A stretch of 64,000 nt of DNA from contig CM064432.1 of the NCBI GenBank assembly GCA_032690845.1, forward strand, positions 55,240,071 to 55,304,070, in the 5' to 3' direction. The position numbers were made by a program, and so were the translations under genes. The notes under the pieces were generated by a model. The model was not told the DNA's origin. It worked only from the letters and a program-made list of their open reading frames with translations, and did no database searches. Each line of letters opens with the position of its first letter. Within the stretch, counting starts at the first letter, position 1. This stretch comes from Eleusine coracana subsp. coracana (lineage: Eukaryota; Streptophyta; Magnoliopsida; Poales; Poaceae). Positions 35,194 through 46,939 of the stretch are shown piece by piece.

Positions 35194-36104
35194 GTAACCC
35201 TAAAGCTTGTCTTTTGTAAATTTGTATAGCTTTCTTTTGGTTGTTTGGTTGTTTGTGCCCTTGTTTTGTGCTTATTTCTCTTCTTCTTGTAGGTCGACTT
35301 TGGACCTCCTTGAGATAGCAATGGACATCGGTTAAGTTTGAAAAGGGGCTTTATGGTATACCCAAGGCTTTGAAGAATGGCACATTGTGAGTAAGCTCAA
35401 GAAGGAAACAACTCGTCATTCGCACTTTGGTTTGTAGCCTTTCTCTCTCTTTCTTTTAGCATTGCATCATGTATTTGTATACTTGTTGCATTTGCATTCT
35501 TTGCATTCATTCATTCTTGCATCGTGATACCTTACATGCTTCCAAGCATGTTTCTAGAGGGAGTTGCTTATTTATTATGTATGACACTCTAGACGATCAC
35601 ATAGTGATCTTTGTGCTTCATGCCCATTGAGTCATGTTCAAACGTGCTCCGAGATTAAATCTACTCTCGCGGCTTAAAGACAAATGACTCATAAATTCCC
35701 AAAACACAAATGACTTACCATTGCATACATGAGAAAATATTTTGATGAATCATATGTGTAGGGGGAGCTACGATGGAACGCCATCATGACCAAGGAGGAG
35801 CACAATGAAATGGGGAGTTTCCTAACTCTTGTCAATTATTTACTCCTTGGTTTTCTCGTGTTTTGTTTTGAGTTTTTGGTGGTAATTGACAAAGGGGGAG
35901 AAAAACATGAAGATCACATAAAGGAGAGATGACCAAATGAAGATGGTCAACACAATGGTTCATGTTCACTTGGAATACATATGAAGATCATGTCAAGATG
36001 AATATCTACACCAACATGGAGAAGAACAAAAAAGGTGCATGTCTACAACAAAAATGAACATCTACACCGACATGAACATCTATGTCGATGTTGATGGTCA
36101 CTAA
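35194..36104 (+). other. Sirevirus D 3' noncoding region
   Basis: No ORF. It contains GTAGGGGGAGCTAC near 35758-35770 and the tract AAAGGGGGAGAAAAAC at 35891-35906 after GGTGGTAATTGAC, the usual Sirevirus polypurine context. The DNA downstream of about 36050 has short repeats of GAACATCTACACCGACATG. Confidence 0.6.
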
Positions 36105-36738
36105 ATACCAAATCCGACAGTCAAATACCAACATAAATCGATAAAATTAAACAACCGACATAGTGGTAGGAGTTTATTACTAATGAATTCAACAAATATT
36201 GGTGAATGTTTACTTGCAGGTGATTTATCCATATAACTGAGGTAAAATCCATGTCAGCATAGGAGAAAGCACACTTCCGGCCAATCTGAGCACAACACAA
36301 GGATCCATAGGCCCATAAACAGAGCAAACCGACATACCAGAAGGCCTGACATGTGGAGGGGCGAATGAGGACAGTAAGTCAGAGACCTAGAGAAAGCTAT
36401 GGCCGAAAGGGGTTAGTCCATGTTCGGCCGAACACCCTTGTTCGGCCGAACAAAGATTGGGTCCACTAAGCCCAGGCCTGCTCGGGGAGCCTCCCACCAC
36501 CTTTTCAAGGTCGGTTCCCGCAGTTAGGGCGGGAGTTACCGCCTTAGTTACAAACTTTGGGCCCCTATATATGGAGGGGAGTGCCTCCACTCTCCACTGT
36601 TGGTGGTTTCTAGATGCCTGTTTTATCTACCAAAAAGGGTTATTTTGCATCTTAATTTGGTGGTTTGGACTAACAATTAACCCTATATTTGCATATATTT
36701 GTAGTTGTTCTATTTTAGATGTAATCGCAGGAAACAGG
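36105..36738. repeat. LTR-like fragment with TGTTCGGCCGAACA palindromes
   Basis: Two exact palindromes (36421-36434 and 36439-36452, the second extending to 16 nt) are followed by a TATA-like TATATAT at 36566-36572. This looks like U3/R of an unidentified LTR. It differs from the motif set of element F, so I treat it as separate, though it could be the left part of the F LTR. Confidence 0.4.
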
Positions 36739-37648
36739 TGTAAAACAGGGCAATTATGGATAAAGAACTAAAGAGTAACAAAGATGGGCCAGGTGCGGAG
36801 CCGCGCCGATCAGCACAGAAGGAAAAGATGACGAAAACACGACCCAGTCCGAGAAAGACGAAGGCCCAGCCCAGTATGAGTTGGAGCAGATGGAGATTGA
36901 CCTAATTCCGTCGGGTATAAAAGGAAGATAATTATCAAGAGCCAAAGGGAGACGGCAATCGCAAGAATCAGTTGTTAGAACTAGGGTTCTAGGATCTTGG
37001 TGGTGAAGGTTGGTCAACACAGACGAGACCCACCAAAAGGGAGGTCTTCCGCTGATCGGCTCGTGCGCATTCCAGCGCTATTTCTCATCCCCCTGCTATG
37101 TCTAGCAAAAGGATGAGTGAGTAGTCTCATATTCTCTTCTCCGGTGTGGGACCTGGTCATGTAACTCTCATACTTATTGATACTCTCTCAATGAATTTAA
37201 TTTATGTGATGAACTTAATTGCATATCTATCTATCCTTTTCATTATAGTATCAGCCAATACACTTTTGCCCATTACATAGTGCAAGAAACCAGTGGGGAG
37301 CTAATAGCCTCTGTAGTGACAGCCGGGGTGAACGAAACCACCATGTCTTGTAGAATATTAGAGTCATCACTCAAGTTGATAAGAATAAGGTTGCATGCTA
37401 GTGAACCAATCCTAAGGAGAGAATCCTTCATTATCTTGTTACCTCTTCAATAACATTCACCCTCCACTCTCTCACCGTCATCATTCACACCAACCAACCC
37501 ATTGCAATTTGTTAGTAACCCTTTAATAGTAATTGTTCCACTCATTCCTTGTCGATTCGATAACCTTGGAGTACTCTGAGGGAAAAAGAGCTACAACCGT
37601 ACATCGTCCTCTTACGGTATATAAGTGGGTGCGTAATTACGACCAACA
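36739..37648 (+). repeat. 5' LTR of Athila-like gypsy F
   Basis: The right end ACGACCAACA at 37648 is followed by the PBS. TATA box TATAAAAG is at 36916-36923. The left boundary TGTAAAACAGG is tentative. The family motif GCCGATC(A/G)GC starts at 36797 and recurs through the element. No 3' LTR was found. Confidence 0.55.
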
Positions 37649-37660
37649 AGCCTCTTTTTC

Positions 37661-37679
37661 TAGCGCCGTTGCCGGGGAA
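37661..37679 (+). other. Primer-binding site of element F (Asp-tRNA type)
   Basis: TAGCGCCGTTGCCGGGGAA, one base from the TGGCGCCGTTGCCGGGG site usual for Athila/Tat gypsy elements. Confidence 0.8.
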
Positions 37680-37771
37680 CAAGCCAGTTCTTTTACTATT
37701 AATATTTTACTAACGTCTAATCCTCTCTTTTCTAGTTGTTTTTGTTTTTGTGTTTTGTGTGAATTTCTAGG

Positions 37772-38446
37772 ATGAGTACGACAGGACCTTCTCCGATGCT
37801 CAGGGAGCTTTCTCTACCATCTCTAGACGTGCTGGTGCCTCAATCCTCAGATGAGAAGGCCATGACCTCCTCATTTGTGTTGAACCCCATTATCATTAGC
37901 ATGGCTGAAGCAAACAAGTTCTTTGGAGCGAAAGAGGAGAACCTGTATACTCACTTACAAGATTTGGAGGCACTTTGCTAAACATTCCATCATGAAGGAG
38001 TGCCTCAGAATCTTTACAGGTGGCTGCTTTTCCCATTCTCTTTGACAGGAAAAGCCAAAGAGTGGCACAAGGCTGCATCTCGAGAAGCAAAAGGTAAGTG
38101 GAGTGAGTTATTTGGAAATTTTTGTCTCCACTATTTTCCTTTGCCAAAGGAGCAGAAGTTGAGAGGAGAGGTGGTGAACTTCTTACAAAAAGATGAAGAA
38201 TCTCTCGCGAAAGCCTGGACGCATTTTCAAACATTGTTGAAACAAGGACCTGATCTCGGCATTGATGAGAATATGTGTGCTCAAACCTTCTACATGGCCA
38301 TAAACAAGGCATCGAGGATTCATTTGGACAGATCAGCCAGAGGAAGTTTTCTGAGATTGACAGACAAGGTAGGGATCGAATTGTTAGGTAATGCCCAAGC
38401 ATTGGGAAGAATATCTAGAACCAAATCGGCAATGCCCAGAAGTTAA
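37772..38446 (+). pseudogene. Gypsy F gag
   Basis: The frame starts MSTTGPSPMLRELSLPSLDV. It contains the retrotransposon gag domain (YRWLLFPFSLTGKAKEWHKA and HYFPLPKEQKLRGEVVNF). A TAA at 37979-37981 splits the frame. No zinc knuckle is seen before the stop at 38446. The gag-pol spacer ORF continues from 38478 in another frame. Confidence 0.8.
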
Positions 38447-38477
38447 CTAGAAGAAAGAGTCACCGGCTGAATAGATC

Positions 38478-41400
38478 TTGATGTCCGAGAGTAGAGCAAT
38501 GATTACTTCAGAGCATAAATTCAAAGAAACAGAGCCCGTCATACCCACCTCTATGCCGATCAGCGCAATCACGATGACAGGAGAACCGATCACCCTGACA
38601 ACCCCGTCAAGTTGCAAGGAATATACCAAGATAGAAGCTGCAATTCTGGACAACCACCTGAAGGAATTTGAAGGCAACTTTGCTAAACCAAAGGGGGATA
38701 GAACATTGGCGAATGCTAAACCACTTGACAAATTTGAGCGGATGGACCGAATTCCTATTGATTTTTCGCACAAATTGCTCAATATGAGAAGATCCTTCAG
38801 TCCGAAAGATGCTTCCAAAGCCGGAATTGAGTATAATTTCCCAAGTAATCGCCTCAAGTCAGAAATTTTTTATCAATAGATTATTGGGAGAGTTTTAGGG
38901 AAGCTTTACAAGGATGATATAGAGCTTGAAGGAACAGAGGTGAAACAAGCAAAGAGATTGCTAGACGATTGCTCTGAACCATCTCCCTATACAGGATTAT
39001 GTGATGTGTATGCTATAGGTCTCACCGAAGAGGAAGAAGAAGAACCGTACATACCGTGTGAGATATCAGGGAAGAAAATCTTGAAAGCCTTGTGTGACTT
39101 TGGTTCCCGTGTTAGCTTGATGACTTATGATGCATTCATGAGCATGCCTTATGGAACTCAACAGCGACTGATGAGGACTGAACTTGAGCTCATCATGGCA
39201 GATGGAGGGAAGACGAAGCCACTGGGAGTGATCAGGAATGTTGATGTCGAGATCAGCTCAAAAACAATAACTGTAGATTTCTTTGTTCTAGACAATAAAG
39301 AAACTATGGTTGAAGATATCATTCTAGGAAGGCCAATCCTAAGATTAGTACAAGCTGTTCTGGATACTGGAAAAGGTCAAATTACGCTACACCTAGGAGT
39401 GGAAGAAGTGCAATTTCAATTTAACGATCTGTCTCATCAAGACCCTTCTTACTATCAGGAATTCTACCCAGATGAAGATGAGAAGATAGGGATGGATATG
39501 GGAGACCCACTGGACCACATCCTGCACAGAACTGACAAGTATACTGCCAGCGCCGATTGGCTCAACTAGGAAAATCCTAATTTTGAACCTCTCGGGGAGC
39601 TGGATCCTAATTCTAGGGAAGAATAGAACATACCAGTTATTGTGAACAACGCCCTAACAAAAGAAAAAATAGAGAAGTTGTTTGCTATGCTCAAAAGGAA
39701 TAAGAAAGCCATTGGTTACACATTGGATGACATCAAGGGAGTTAGCCCCGCATTTTGCACCCACAAGATTAACTTGGAGGAGAATGCTAAACTAGTGGTT
39801 GAAGGGATGCGAAGGTTGAAGGAATCAATGAAGCCAGTGGTTAAGAAGGAGATTTTGAAGCTGCTTAATGTAGGTATGATCTACCCTGTTGCTGATAGTG
39901 AATGGGTTAGTCTAGTACATTATGTGCCCAAGAAAGGAGGGTTGACAGTAGTGCCTAATGAGAACAATGAGTTGATCCCTCAAAGGACTGTAAAAGGATG
40001 GAGAATGTGCATAGATTATAGACGTTTGAACAAGGTGACGAAGAAAGATCATTATCCTCTTCCGTTATTGATGAGGTGCTTGAAAGGTTAGCAAAGAATT
40101 CATACTTTTGTTATTTGGATGAATACAGTGGTTTCTTTCAAATACCGGTAAGACCAGAAGATTAGCAGAAAACTACTTTTACTTGCCCTTTTGGGACATA
40201 TGCATATAGAAGGATGTCATTTGGTCTTTGCAACATGCCCGCCACATTTCAAAGATGCATGAATGCAATATTCGTTGAATTCATAGAAGAGATTATGGAG
40301 GTATTTATGGATGACTTCTCCGTGCCTGGTGCTGATTTTGATAGTTGTTTGGGGAATTTGGAGAAGGTTTTGAAAAGCTGTGTTGAATGTGACTTAGTTC
40401 TTAATTGGGAGAAGTGTCACTTCATGGTAACAGAAGGGATAGTACTTGGTCATGTCATATCTAATAAAGGGATAGAGGTTGATAAAGCAAAGGTATCTAT
40501 AGTTGAGAAATTACCTCCCCCTACTGATCTTACAACTTTGAGGAGTTTTCATGGACATGTCAACTTCTATCGCTAATTTGTTAAGAATTATTCGAAGATT
40601 GCTAAGCTCCCGACAGAATTGTTAAAGCAAGATATAGAATTTGTCATGAACGATGGAAGACTCTTTGCCTTCAAAAAATTAAAGGAAGCTCTATGCTCTG
40701 CACCCATTATGCAGCCACCTGATTGGAGTTTACCTTTTGAAATAATGTGTGATGCAAGTGACTATGCAGTTAGAGCTGTTCTTGGACAACTAAAGGAAGG
40801 TAAAGTGCGTGTTATTTATTATGCTAGCAAAACTTTGAATGAGGTGCATATTAATTATACAACAATTGAGAAAGAAATGTTAGTTGTTATATTTGCTTTT
40901 GAGAAGTTTAGATCCTACATTCTAAATTCTAAGGTGATTGTATATACTGATCATGTTGCTATAAGATACTTGGTTTCAAAGAAGGAGTCTAAGCCTCGGT
41001 TAATGCAATCGGTATTGATGTTGCAAGATTTTGATCTGGAGATAAAAGATAAGAAAGGAGTAGAAAATTCTGTAGCAGATCATTTATCTCGTCTTGAATC
41101 ATCATCAACTGAGCCAATAAGAGATGATATGCAACAAGAGCAGTTGTTTGCCGCATTTGATTGTAGAGAGAATTGGATGATGGATATTATCAAAGGTTTC
41201 AAGGGACAAATTGATATGATCAACAAGAACACGAGGAAAAGAGTTAAGAGTGAAATGAGAAAATTTATATGGGCCAACCCATACTTGTATATGTATTTAG
41301 AGGTTGGAGCAGTACGGAGATGTGTACCCAGAGAAGAAAGAGCGAGCATTTTAGCAAAGTGTCACTCTTTGGATTATGGGGGACATTATGGATACTTCAG

Positions 41401-42420
41401 AACACAGGCAAAGGTATGTGCGAGTGGATTCTATTGGCCTACTATGTATGAAGATGCAAAAAGGTATGTTGCACATGTGCTCAATGCCAACGAATAGGGA
41501 ATGTTAACAATAGGAATCCAATGCATCTTAAGTACAATCTTCCAGTCGATATCTTTGATGTTTGGGGTATGGATTTTATGGGACCCTTTGTGAATTCTCA
41601 TGGTTTCAAATACATATTGGTCGCCATTGATTATGTCTCCAAGTGGGTCGAAGCAATGGCATGCAAGGCCAATACTACAAGAGAATCAAGGAGTATACTT
41701 CAGGAGCAGATATTTCCTAGGTATGGAGTACCAAGGATAATAATTACAGATGGAGGATCCCATTTTACAGGACGAGAATTTACTAGGTTTTTAACTAAAT
41801 CTGGAGTGGAACATAGAATTGGAACAGCCTACCATCCCTAGATAAATGGACAAGCAGAAACGTCAAATAAGCAATTAAAGGGAATTCTACAGAAGATAGT
41901 TACAAAGGAAGGAAAAGATTGGGCCACGAAGCTTAATGGAGCGTTATGGGCATATATGACGGCATTGAAGACACCAATTGGTATGACACTATATCAATTC
42001 ATCTATGGGAAATCATGTCACCTACCGGTGGAATTGGAATATAAGGCTTATTGGGCTATAAAGGAAATGAATTTGGATCTTGATGCTACCGGCGTGAAAA
42101 GAAAGATGCAAATAAGCGAATTGGAAGAGATGCGATTGTGTGCATATGAAAATGCGGCCATATACTAAGAGAAGACAAAGAAGTGGTATGATAAGAAGCT
42201 TTTGAAGAAGGAATTCAAGGAAGGAGATCGGGTGCTCCTATTTAATTCGCGATTTAGATTATTTGGTAAAGGCAAACAGCGAAGCAAATGGGAGGGACCT
42301 TATCTTGTGAATACGGTGTTACCTTCGGGAGCTATAATCATAATGGATGGCAAGAGAAACAAGTACATGGTGAATGGAAAAAGTCTAAAGGTATATCTAG
42401 AACCCGACACATTTGAATGA
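38478..42420 (+). pseudogene. Gypsy F pol (protease, RT, RNase H, integrase)
   Basis: The protease region (38940-39569) has CDFGSRVSLM in place of the usual DLGS/DTGA-type site, and ILGRPIL. RT contains WRMCIDYRRLNK, a frameshift near 40060, FGLCNMPATFQRC and the catalytic FMDDFSV. RNase H contains CDASDYAVRAVLGQ and YTDHVAIRYL. The integrase zinc-finger part spans a frameshift near 41480. The core has DFMGPF, TDGGSHF and a Q-to-stop just before INGQAETSN (the E of the triad is present). The C-terminus has KWEGPYLV. Stops lie near 38877, 39567, 40165, 40576, 41839 and 42166. It is clearly inactive. Confidence 0.9.
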
Positions 42421-42689
42421 AAATCTTTTGATGTGTATTTTACTACTTAGTGCCCCGTCTGGTCCAGCTTAACGATGTAAAACAAAAGCTCTGTATGTAT
42501 TTTGATTTCCGTGATTTTCCTATTTTTGATTTGGTAATTTAGTGTACCGCGCCAATCGGCGCAGCCCTACACCGATCAGCGTGGTGGATTCTTTCTGGGT
42601 TCCGAGTCGGTTTTGGACCTTGCCTTTTTAAGACTCGTTAAATTCCACGAATAAGAGATAGAGTCCTAGTCCAGTTGGAAATCAAGGGA

Positions 42690-42697
42690 TATAAATA
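42690..42697 (+). promoter_or_regulatory. TATA-like box before third ORF of F
   Basis: TATAAATA lies 80 nt upstream of the ATG at 42770, downstream of the pol stop. Confidence 0.4.
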
Positions 42698-42769
42698 TGA
42701 GAAGACAGCAAACCCACGGATCAACTCGCATTATATCATCACCAGAACAAAACCCTAAGAGTAGAAGCG

Positions 42770-44163
42770 ATGGAAAGCGGCGCATCGGGTAGCGACCAAG
42801 GTGGCGCCGATCAGCGCGACGCTTACGCTAATCGGCTCGGTGACCGATTTTCACAGCCCTCTGCAAATTGGTCCTAGGAAGAAGTCGATAAAGTGCTGAT
42901 GCCAACACCAGATGATCCTCTCGTCTAGTCAAACCTACGGAAGAAATTTATGAAGAAAATCAAAGCCGACGCGTGGAACGCTGACAAGGTGAAGACTGAC
43001 AATGAACTTCGGCAGATGATGAAGAGAGTATTGGTGCTCAAAGGAAAATCTATAGCGCCTATTAAAAGTGAGTTGTTTCTCAAAGGTATACCATGGAAAG
43101 TCTTCTTAATCTTGCTAAGCCCTTGTCGTATGAGGATTTCCTATTTTTCAAAATATCATTGACTGAGCAAGAGAAGGAAGAGCTAGATGAGGAGAGCTCT
43201 CTCATAATCCATAGGTGCTGACTTTATAGTGAACATGACATTGCCGCCAAGTATGAACTCAAGCTGCGAGAGGAAGCCGAAGAAGCCATGTACGAGCGGG
43301 ATGCGGAAAAGGATCTTCAAGCTAAAAGGGATGAATCCTTTCCCAGGGTTCTTACTGATGGGAAAAGTTTTGAAGAAAATAAGATTCATAAGAACAATTG
43401 TATTGAGGGTTGCAAGTGTTTCTTTTGTTCTAAAGATCTTCAACACAAGGTTGAACTCCAATTGGCGGAAGATCCAACTTTCCTATCTAGAGATTTATTA
43501 TATGATGAAGGCTATCGCGCATTTCCTGAAGGGAGGACGCCTAAGGAGATTAACGATGATATTTTACAAAGGCAGCAGAATAAGGAGATCCGTGAGCATA
43601 ATCTAGAGCAGTTAGCTAAGTATATGAAGGAAGCTGCCAGTTGCGCCGGTCGGCGCGACACTGGAGCCGGTCAGCGCGACACTAGAGCCGATCGGCGCGA
43701 CCTGAAGATGGTTGAATTTATTGATCTGATGGCTCTGCCAAGTAAAGACGAAGAGACTGCTACAAAGAAGTGTAAGACTACACCAGAGGTTCACAGATCT
43801 GCTACACTATCGGGTAAGCCAGTTCAAAAGTATTCTGAATGGGATAGCGACTTTGATCCGTCATACTATTTGGAAACTTTGGAGAGTGGTAATCCTAGTG
43901 TGTCTAGATATTTTAGTGATGATGTTGATATGCGAAGAAGCTTTGGTAGTCCTAAGTTTGAAAATTGGGGAACACATGAAGAATACAGTAATAACAGGGC
44001 AGCAGGAACTTCAACGACAGTTAATGGTAATACAGTGGGAGGTGGATGTAACACCCATTTTAAGAAGCAAAACGGGTGCTGCCGTACGTGTGCCCAGGAT
44101 CAAGTTACACACACATACGGTACATCATCAATGGTAAATAGAGTAATTATCCATATCCTTTAA
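42770..44163 (+). pseudogene. Gypsy F third ORF, unknown function
   Basis: It starts MESGASGSDQGGADQRD at 42770. The frame has two early stops and a frameshift before the long part 43288-44163. It is charged and helical (REEAEEAMYERDAEKDLQ), with a Cys cluster CIEGCKCFFC near 43405 and three repeats RRDTGAGQRDTRADRRD encoded by the GCCGATCGGCGCGAC motif (43645-43705). There is no membrane segment, so it is env-position only. The last about 40 codons (from 44047) lie in the inserted LTR. I do not recognise the family. Confidence 0.45.
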
Positions 44164-46042
44164 TTATTACATCATATCTTTATTACAAAAGGACCCATGG
44201 GTCTAGAAGAAAAGTACATTCAAGCAGCGGAAAATAGTTAGCGTAGACGTTCCAAACTCCACAGGCATCGACTGGTGGATCATCGCCTAGTACTCGCTTC
44301 CTTCATCTTTGTAGTGGCTCCAATCTTCTCCTTGGGCTGAATGTCAACGTGGTATAGCAAGGGTGAGTACGTGTCGTACTCAGCAAGTGGGGGAAAAGAT
44401 GACATGGAGCTATAGTCAAGAAAAGGCTTTATAGAGTGGGTTGCATGAGCTTTTAATTAACCTAAGCATCCTATTTACTATGTGGGGTCATCCCAACCAT
44501 GATTCCACAAGGTGCTATACTAACCAAGTTCCAACCCATCCCATCTTTCCAACCAAACCCATCCATACCCAACTAATCTTGTGAGGATTCCAGGCCGCTC
44601 TTGACTGTGAGCATGGCTATCATGATAGTTTGATACTCTGCAGAGTTTGTACCACTTTACCCACAAGTCGTGATTCCCTTGGTGCCCGTGGACGCGACCC
44701 ACATTACACACTTCCTTTGGTGTGTGGCAGGGTTTCACTACGAGGCTTTTCCAAAGGGTCTCCCAGTACATACTAGCCACTAAGGTTCCACTCCCGTCCA
44801 TAAGTGATAGCCCTTCAACAAGCAGCTCATCACCCCAGGAGCCCCCTCTTGAGCCTTTCGGATACAAGGATAGTCCTCTCGACTTCCATTCCCCGCTCCA
44901 CCAAATGCTGCACCGACACTAGGAGAACACCTAATTACTAGGCCAAGCCTTACCCATGTAGGTCTTGTGATGGCACTGTTTTCCTGGGTTGTCACTCCAA
45001 GAACCGATTCCTAGGATCTACAACAAGCCTACCACCTCAACCATGTGCCCACGGCACCACATCCTTTCCACCTGGCTTGCATAGATCCCTAAGCCATGTT
45101 GCTAAAAAAATTTACCAAATAGTTCCCACGTGACATTGTTCATTAATCAACATTAATATCAACCCACATCCCATAAGCCATCTAAGCATTTTCTACCCAC
45201 AATTCACCCATTGTTTCGAGGCGACAAGGAACAGGGTAAAACAATACTAGGAAAACCCTAACAATAGGTTCCCAATAAATTGACACAAGTATGCAATTCT
45301 ATAGTAACATTTCAATAGGTGCAAAATGCATCAAGGACACTTGCCTTCGTCCTGCGTGGAAGGCTGCTCTAACCCTTCAAATTCCTGCTCCTGAAAGTCC
45401 TCGTAGGGCGGTCCTTGTGTATGCTCGCCTTTATGTAACGAAATACCGACACAAGCAAAACATACAAAAATCAATACACAATATGCAACAGAGGAAAAAC
45501 AATATATAGAATCAATGAATGCAAAGGTTATGCACCTATGAGAATTTTGGTGCAAGAATCACCTAATTTGGAGTTACGAGTAAAAAGTTATGCTAGTTTG
45601 AAGTTCTAGGGGCAAAAGGGGTAAAAATAGGGGCTTTTAAGGACCTATTTGTAATTTAATAAAATTATAGGGACTAAAGTGTAAATTATTAGGATTGAAA
45701 AATAATTACTAAAAAGTATAAGGTTGTTTGTGCAAAATTTTATAACTTAATCATAATTAATAATAAGTGTAGGGAGTTAAGTGTAAAAAGACAGGGCCAA
45801 ATTATAATTAAAATTAAGTACGGGAATGTTTTTGTAAAGTTTTAGGCTAAAATAATATTTATACAATTAATAAGGATTAAAGTATAATTTAAATTAATTC
45901 TAGGGACTAGAACATAATTAAAATCAGTCCAAGGGTGTTTTTGTAAAATTACAAGGTCAAAATAATAGTTCTAATAATGTATAGGGGTGATTCTGTAAAT
46001 TTTCAGGGCTAAAATAATATTTATATAATTAATAAGGATTAA
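44047..46042 (+). repeat. LTR-type fragment starting TGTAACACCC (Tekay/RIRE3-like)
   Basis: It begins TGTAACACCCATTTT inside the third ORF of F. It contains GTACTCAGCAAG near 44375 and a conserved-looking block around 44640-44760 (TTTACCCACAAGTCGTG, CACTACGAGGC), which I associate with Tekay-type gypsy LTRs. The right half is AT-rich with AGGGACTAAAGTGTAA-type units repeated from 45600 to 46030. No internal gypsy domain is attached, so it is a solo LTR or fragment. The right end is set by homology to LTR E. Confidence 0.5.
45640..46035. repeat. Diverged short repeats within the LTR fragment
   Basis: The phrases AGGGACTAAAGTGTAAATTA, AATTAATAAGGATTAAA and GTTTTTGTAAA(G/A)TT recur four to five times with variation. 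It looks like an imperfect tandem array of roughly 70-100 bp units. Confidence 0.55.
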
Positions 46043-46240
46043 ATGTGCAAGATGCTCAAGTTACTCTCCTCAAGCACTCTCAAGATATGCAATATCTCCT
46101 CCTAGTGCTCTCCTCTTTTCCTCTTGGACTTTACCAAATGCTCTCAGGTACTCCACTGGTCAAGAGAGATCACAAAGACCCCAGCAACAAAGTTATATAG
46201 GCTCCCAACCTGTAACTAGTCGTTGCTCCATGAAATCAGC

Positions 46241-46570
46241 TGATGAGGACATCCTCCACTATTACCCGCTATGGCGGCGACCGTGTGAGCCTCTGAATAA
46301 TCTCACCTTGCTTAGCTTGGGAGGTGGAAGCCACCTTAAAAGGGAGAGCCACCCTTCCCCTATCAGACTAGTCTTTTAGGGAGATTGGGCCTTTCCCTGA
46401 GTGGGGGCGCTGGAGTTGTGGTGCTAAGATTGCAGATTCAGGTCGTGGACCTAGAATCGGATCGGTGTGTCAGGCTTTCGGCAGGAGTTGTGGTGCTAAG
46501 ATTGCGGGATTCAGGGAATCCGGATCGGTGTGTCGGGCTTCGTTCCACCCCACCTGGGCCGGATGTATCA
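46241..46570 (+). repeat. Left LTR of miniature element (330 bp)
   Basis: It is identical base for base to 46610-46939 in my comparison. An internal imperfect duplication with a 72-bp period starts at 46412 and 46484 (both copies begin GGAGTTGTGGTGCTAAGATT). No obvious TATA box. Confidence 0.93.
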
Positions 46571-46572
46571 TT

Positions 46573-46584
46573 TGGTATCAGAGC
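46573..46584 (+). other. Primer-binding site of miniature element
   Basis: TGGTATCAGAGC, iMet type, 2 nt after the left LTR. Confidence 0.9.
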
Positions 46585-46596
46585 TAGGCCCTTGTT

Positions 46597-46609
46597 AAGA
46601 AGGGGAGAA
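46597..46609 (+). other. Polypurine tract of miniature element
   Basis: AAGAAGGGGAGAA abuts the right LTR and lies only 12 nt after the PBS. Confidence 0.9.
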
Positions 46610-46939
46610 TGATGAGGACATCCTCCACTATTACCCGCTATGGCGGCGACCGTGTGAGCCTCTGAATAATCTCACCTTGCTTAGCTTGGGAGGTGGAAGC
46701 CACCTTAAAAGGGAGAGCCACCCTTCCCCTATCAGACTAGTCTTTTAGGGAGATTGGGCCTTTCCCTGAGTGGGGGCGCTGGAGTTGTGGTGCTAAGATT
46801 GCAGATTCAGGTCGTGGACCTAGAATCGGATCGGTGTGTCAGGCTTTCGGCAGGAGTTGTGGTGCTAAGATTGCGGGATTCAGGGAATCCGGATCGGTGT
46901 GTCGGGCTTCGTTCCACCCCACCTGGGCCGGATGTATCA
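46610..46939 (+). repeat. Right LTR of miniature element (330 bp)
   Basis: Identical partner of 46241-46570. Followed by the second TCAGC. Confidence 0.93.

Larger units (their letters stand above)
30214..36104 (+). mobile_element. Sirevirus D internal region (3'-truncated)
   Basis: Plus-strand copia element with PBS, unusual gag region, complete but decayed pol, and a 3' noncoding region with polypurine tracts. No 3' LTR starting TGTAAGGTTC follows. The element is lost near 36104, where different LTR-like DNA begins. Confidence 0.8.
36739..44046 (+). mobile_element. Athila-like Ty3/gypsy element F (3'-truncated)
   Basis: LTR, Asp-type PBS, gag, protease, RT, RNase H, integrase and a third ORF follow in gypsy order. 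The integrase tail contains CHLPVELEYKAYWAIKEMN, characteristic of Athila/Tat. The right side ends where a TGTAACACCC LTR begins at 44047, so the 3' LTR is missing. Confidence 0.8.
46241..46939 (+). mobile_element. Miniature LTR retrotransposon (TRIM/SMART-like), 699 bp
   Basis: Two identical 330-bp LTRs (TGATGAGGAC...GGATGTATCA) flank a 39-bp interior that holds only a PBS and a polypurine tract. A perfect 5-bp target duplication TCAGC lies at 46236-46240 and 46940-46944. There is no coding capacity. The ORFs within the LTRs are exact duplicates of each other and have no gene-like features. Such elements (TRIMs, SMARTs) are mobilised by proteins of autonomous relatives. The partner is unknown. 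Identity of the LTRs implies a recent insertion. Confidence 0.93.
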
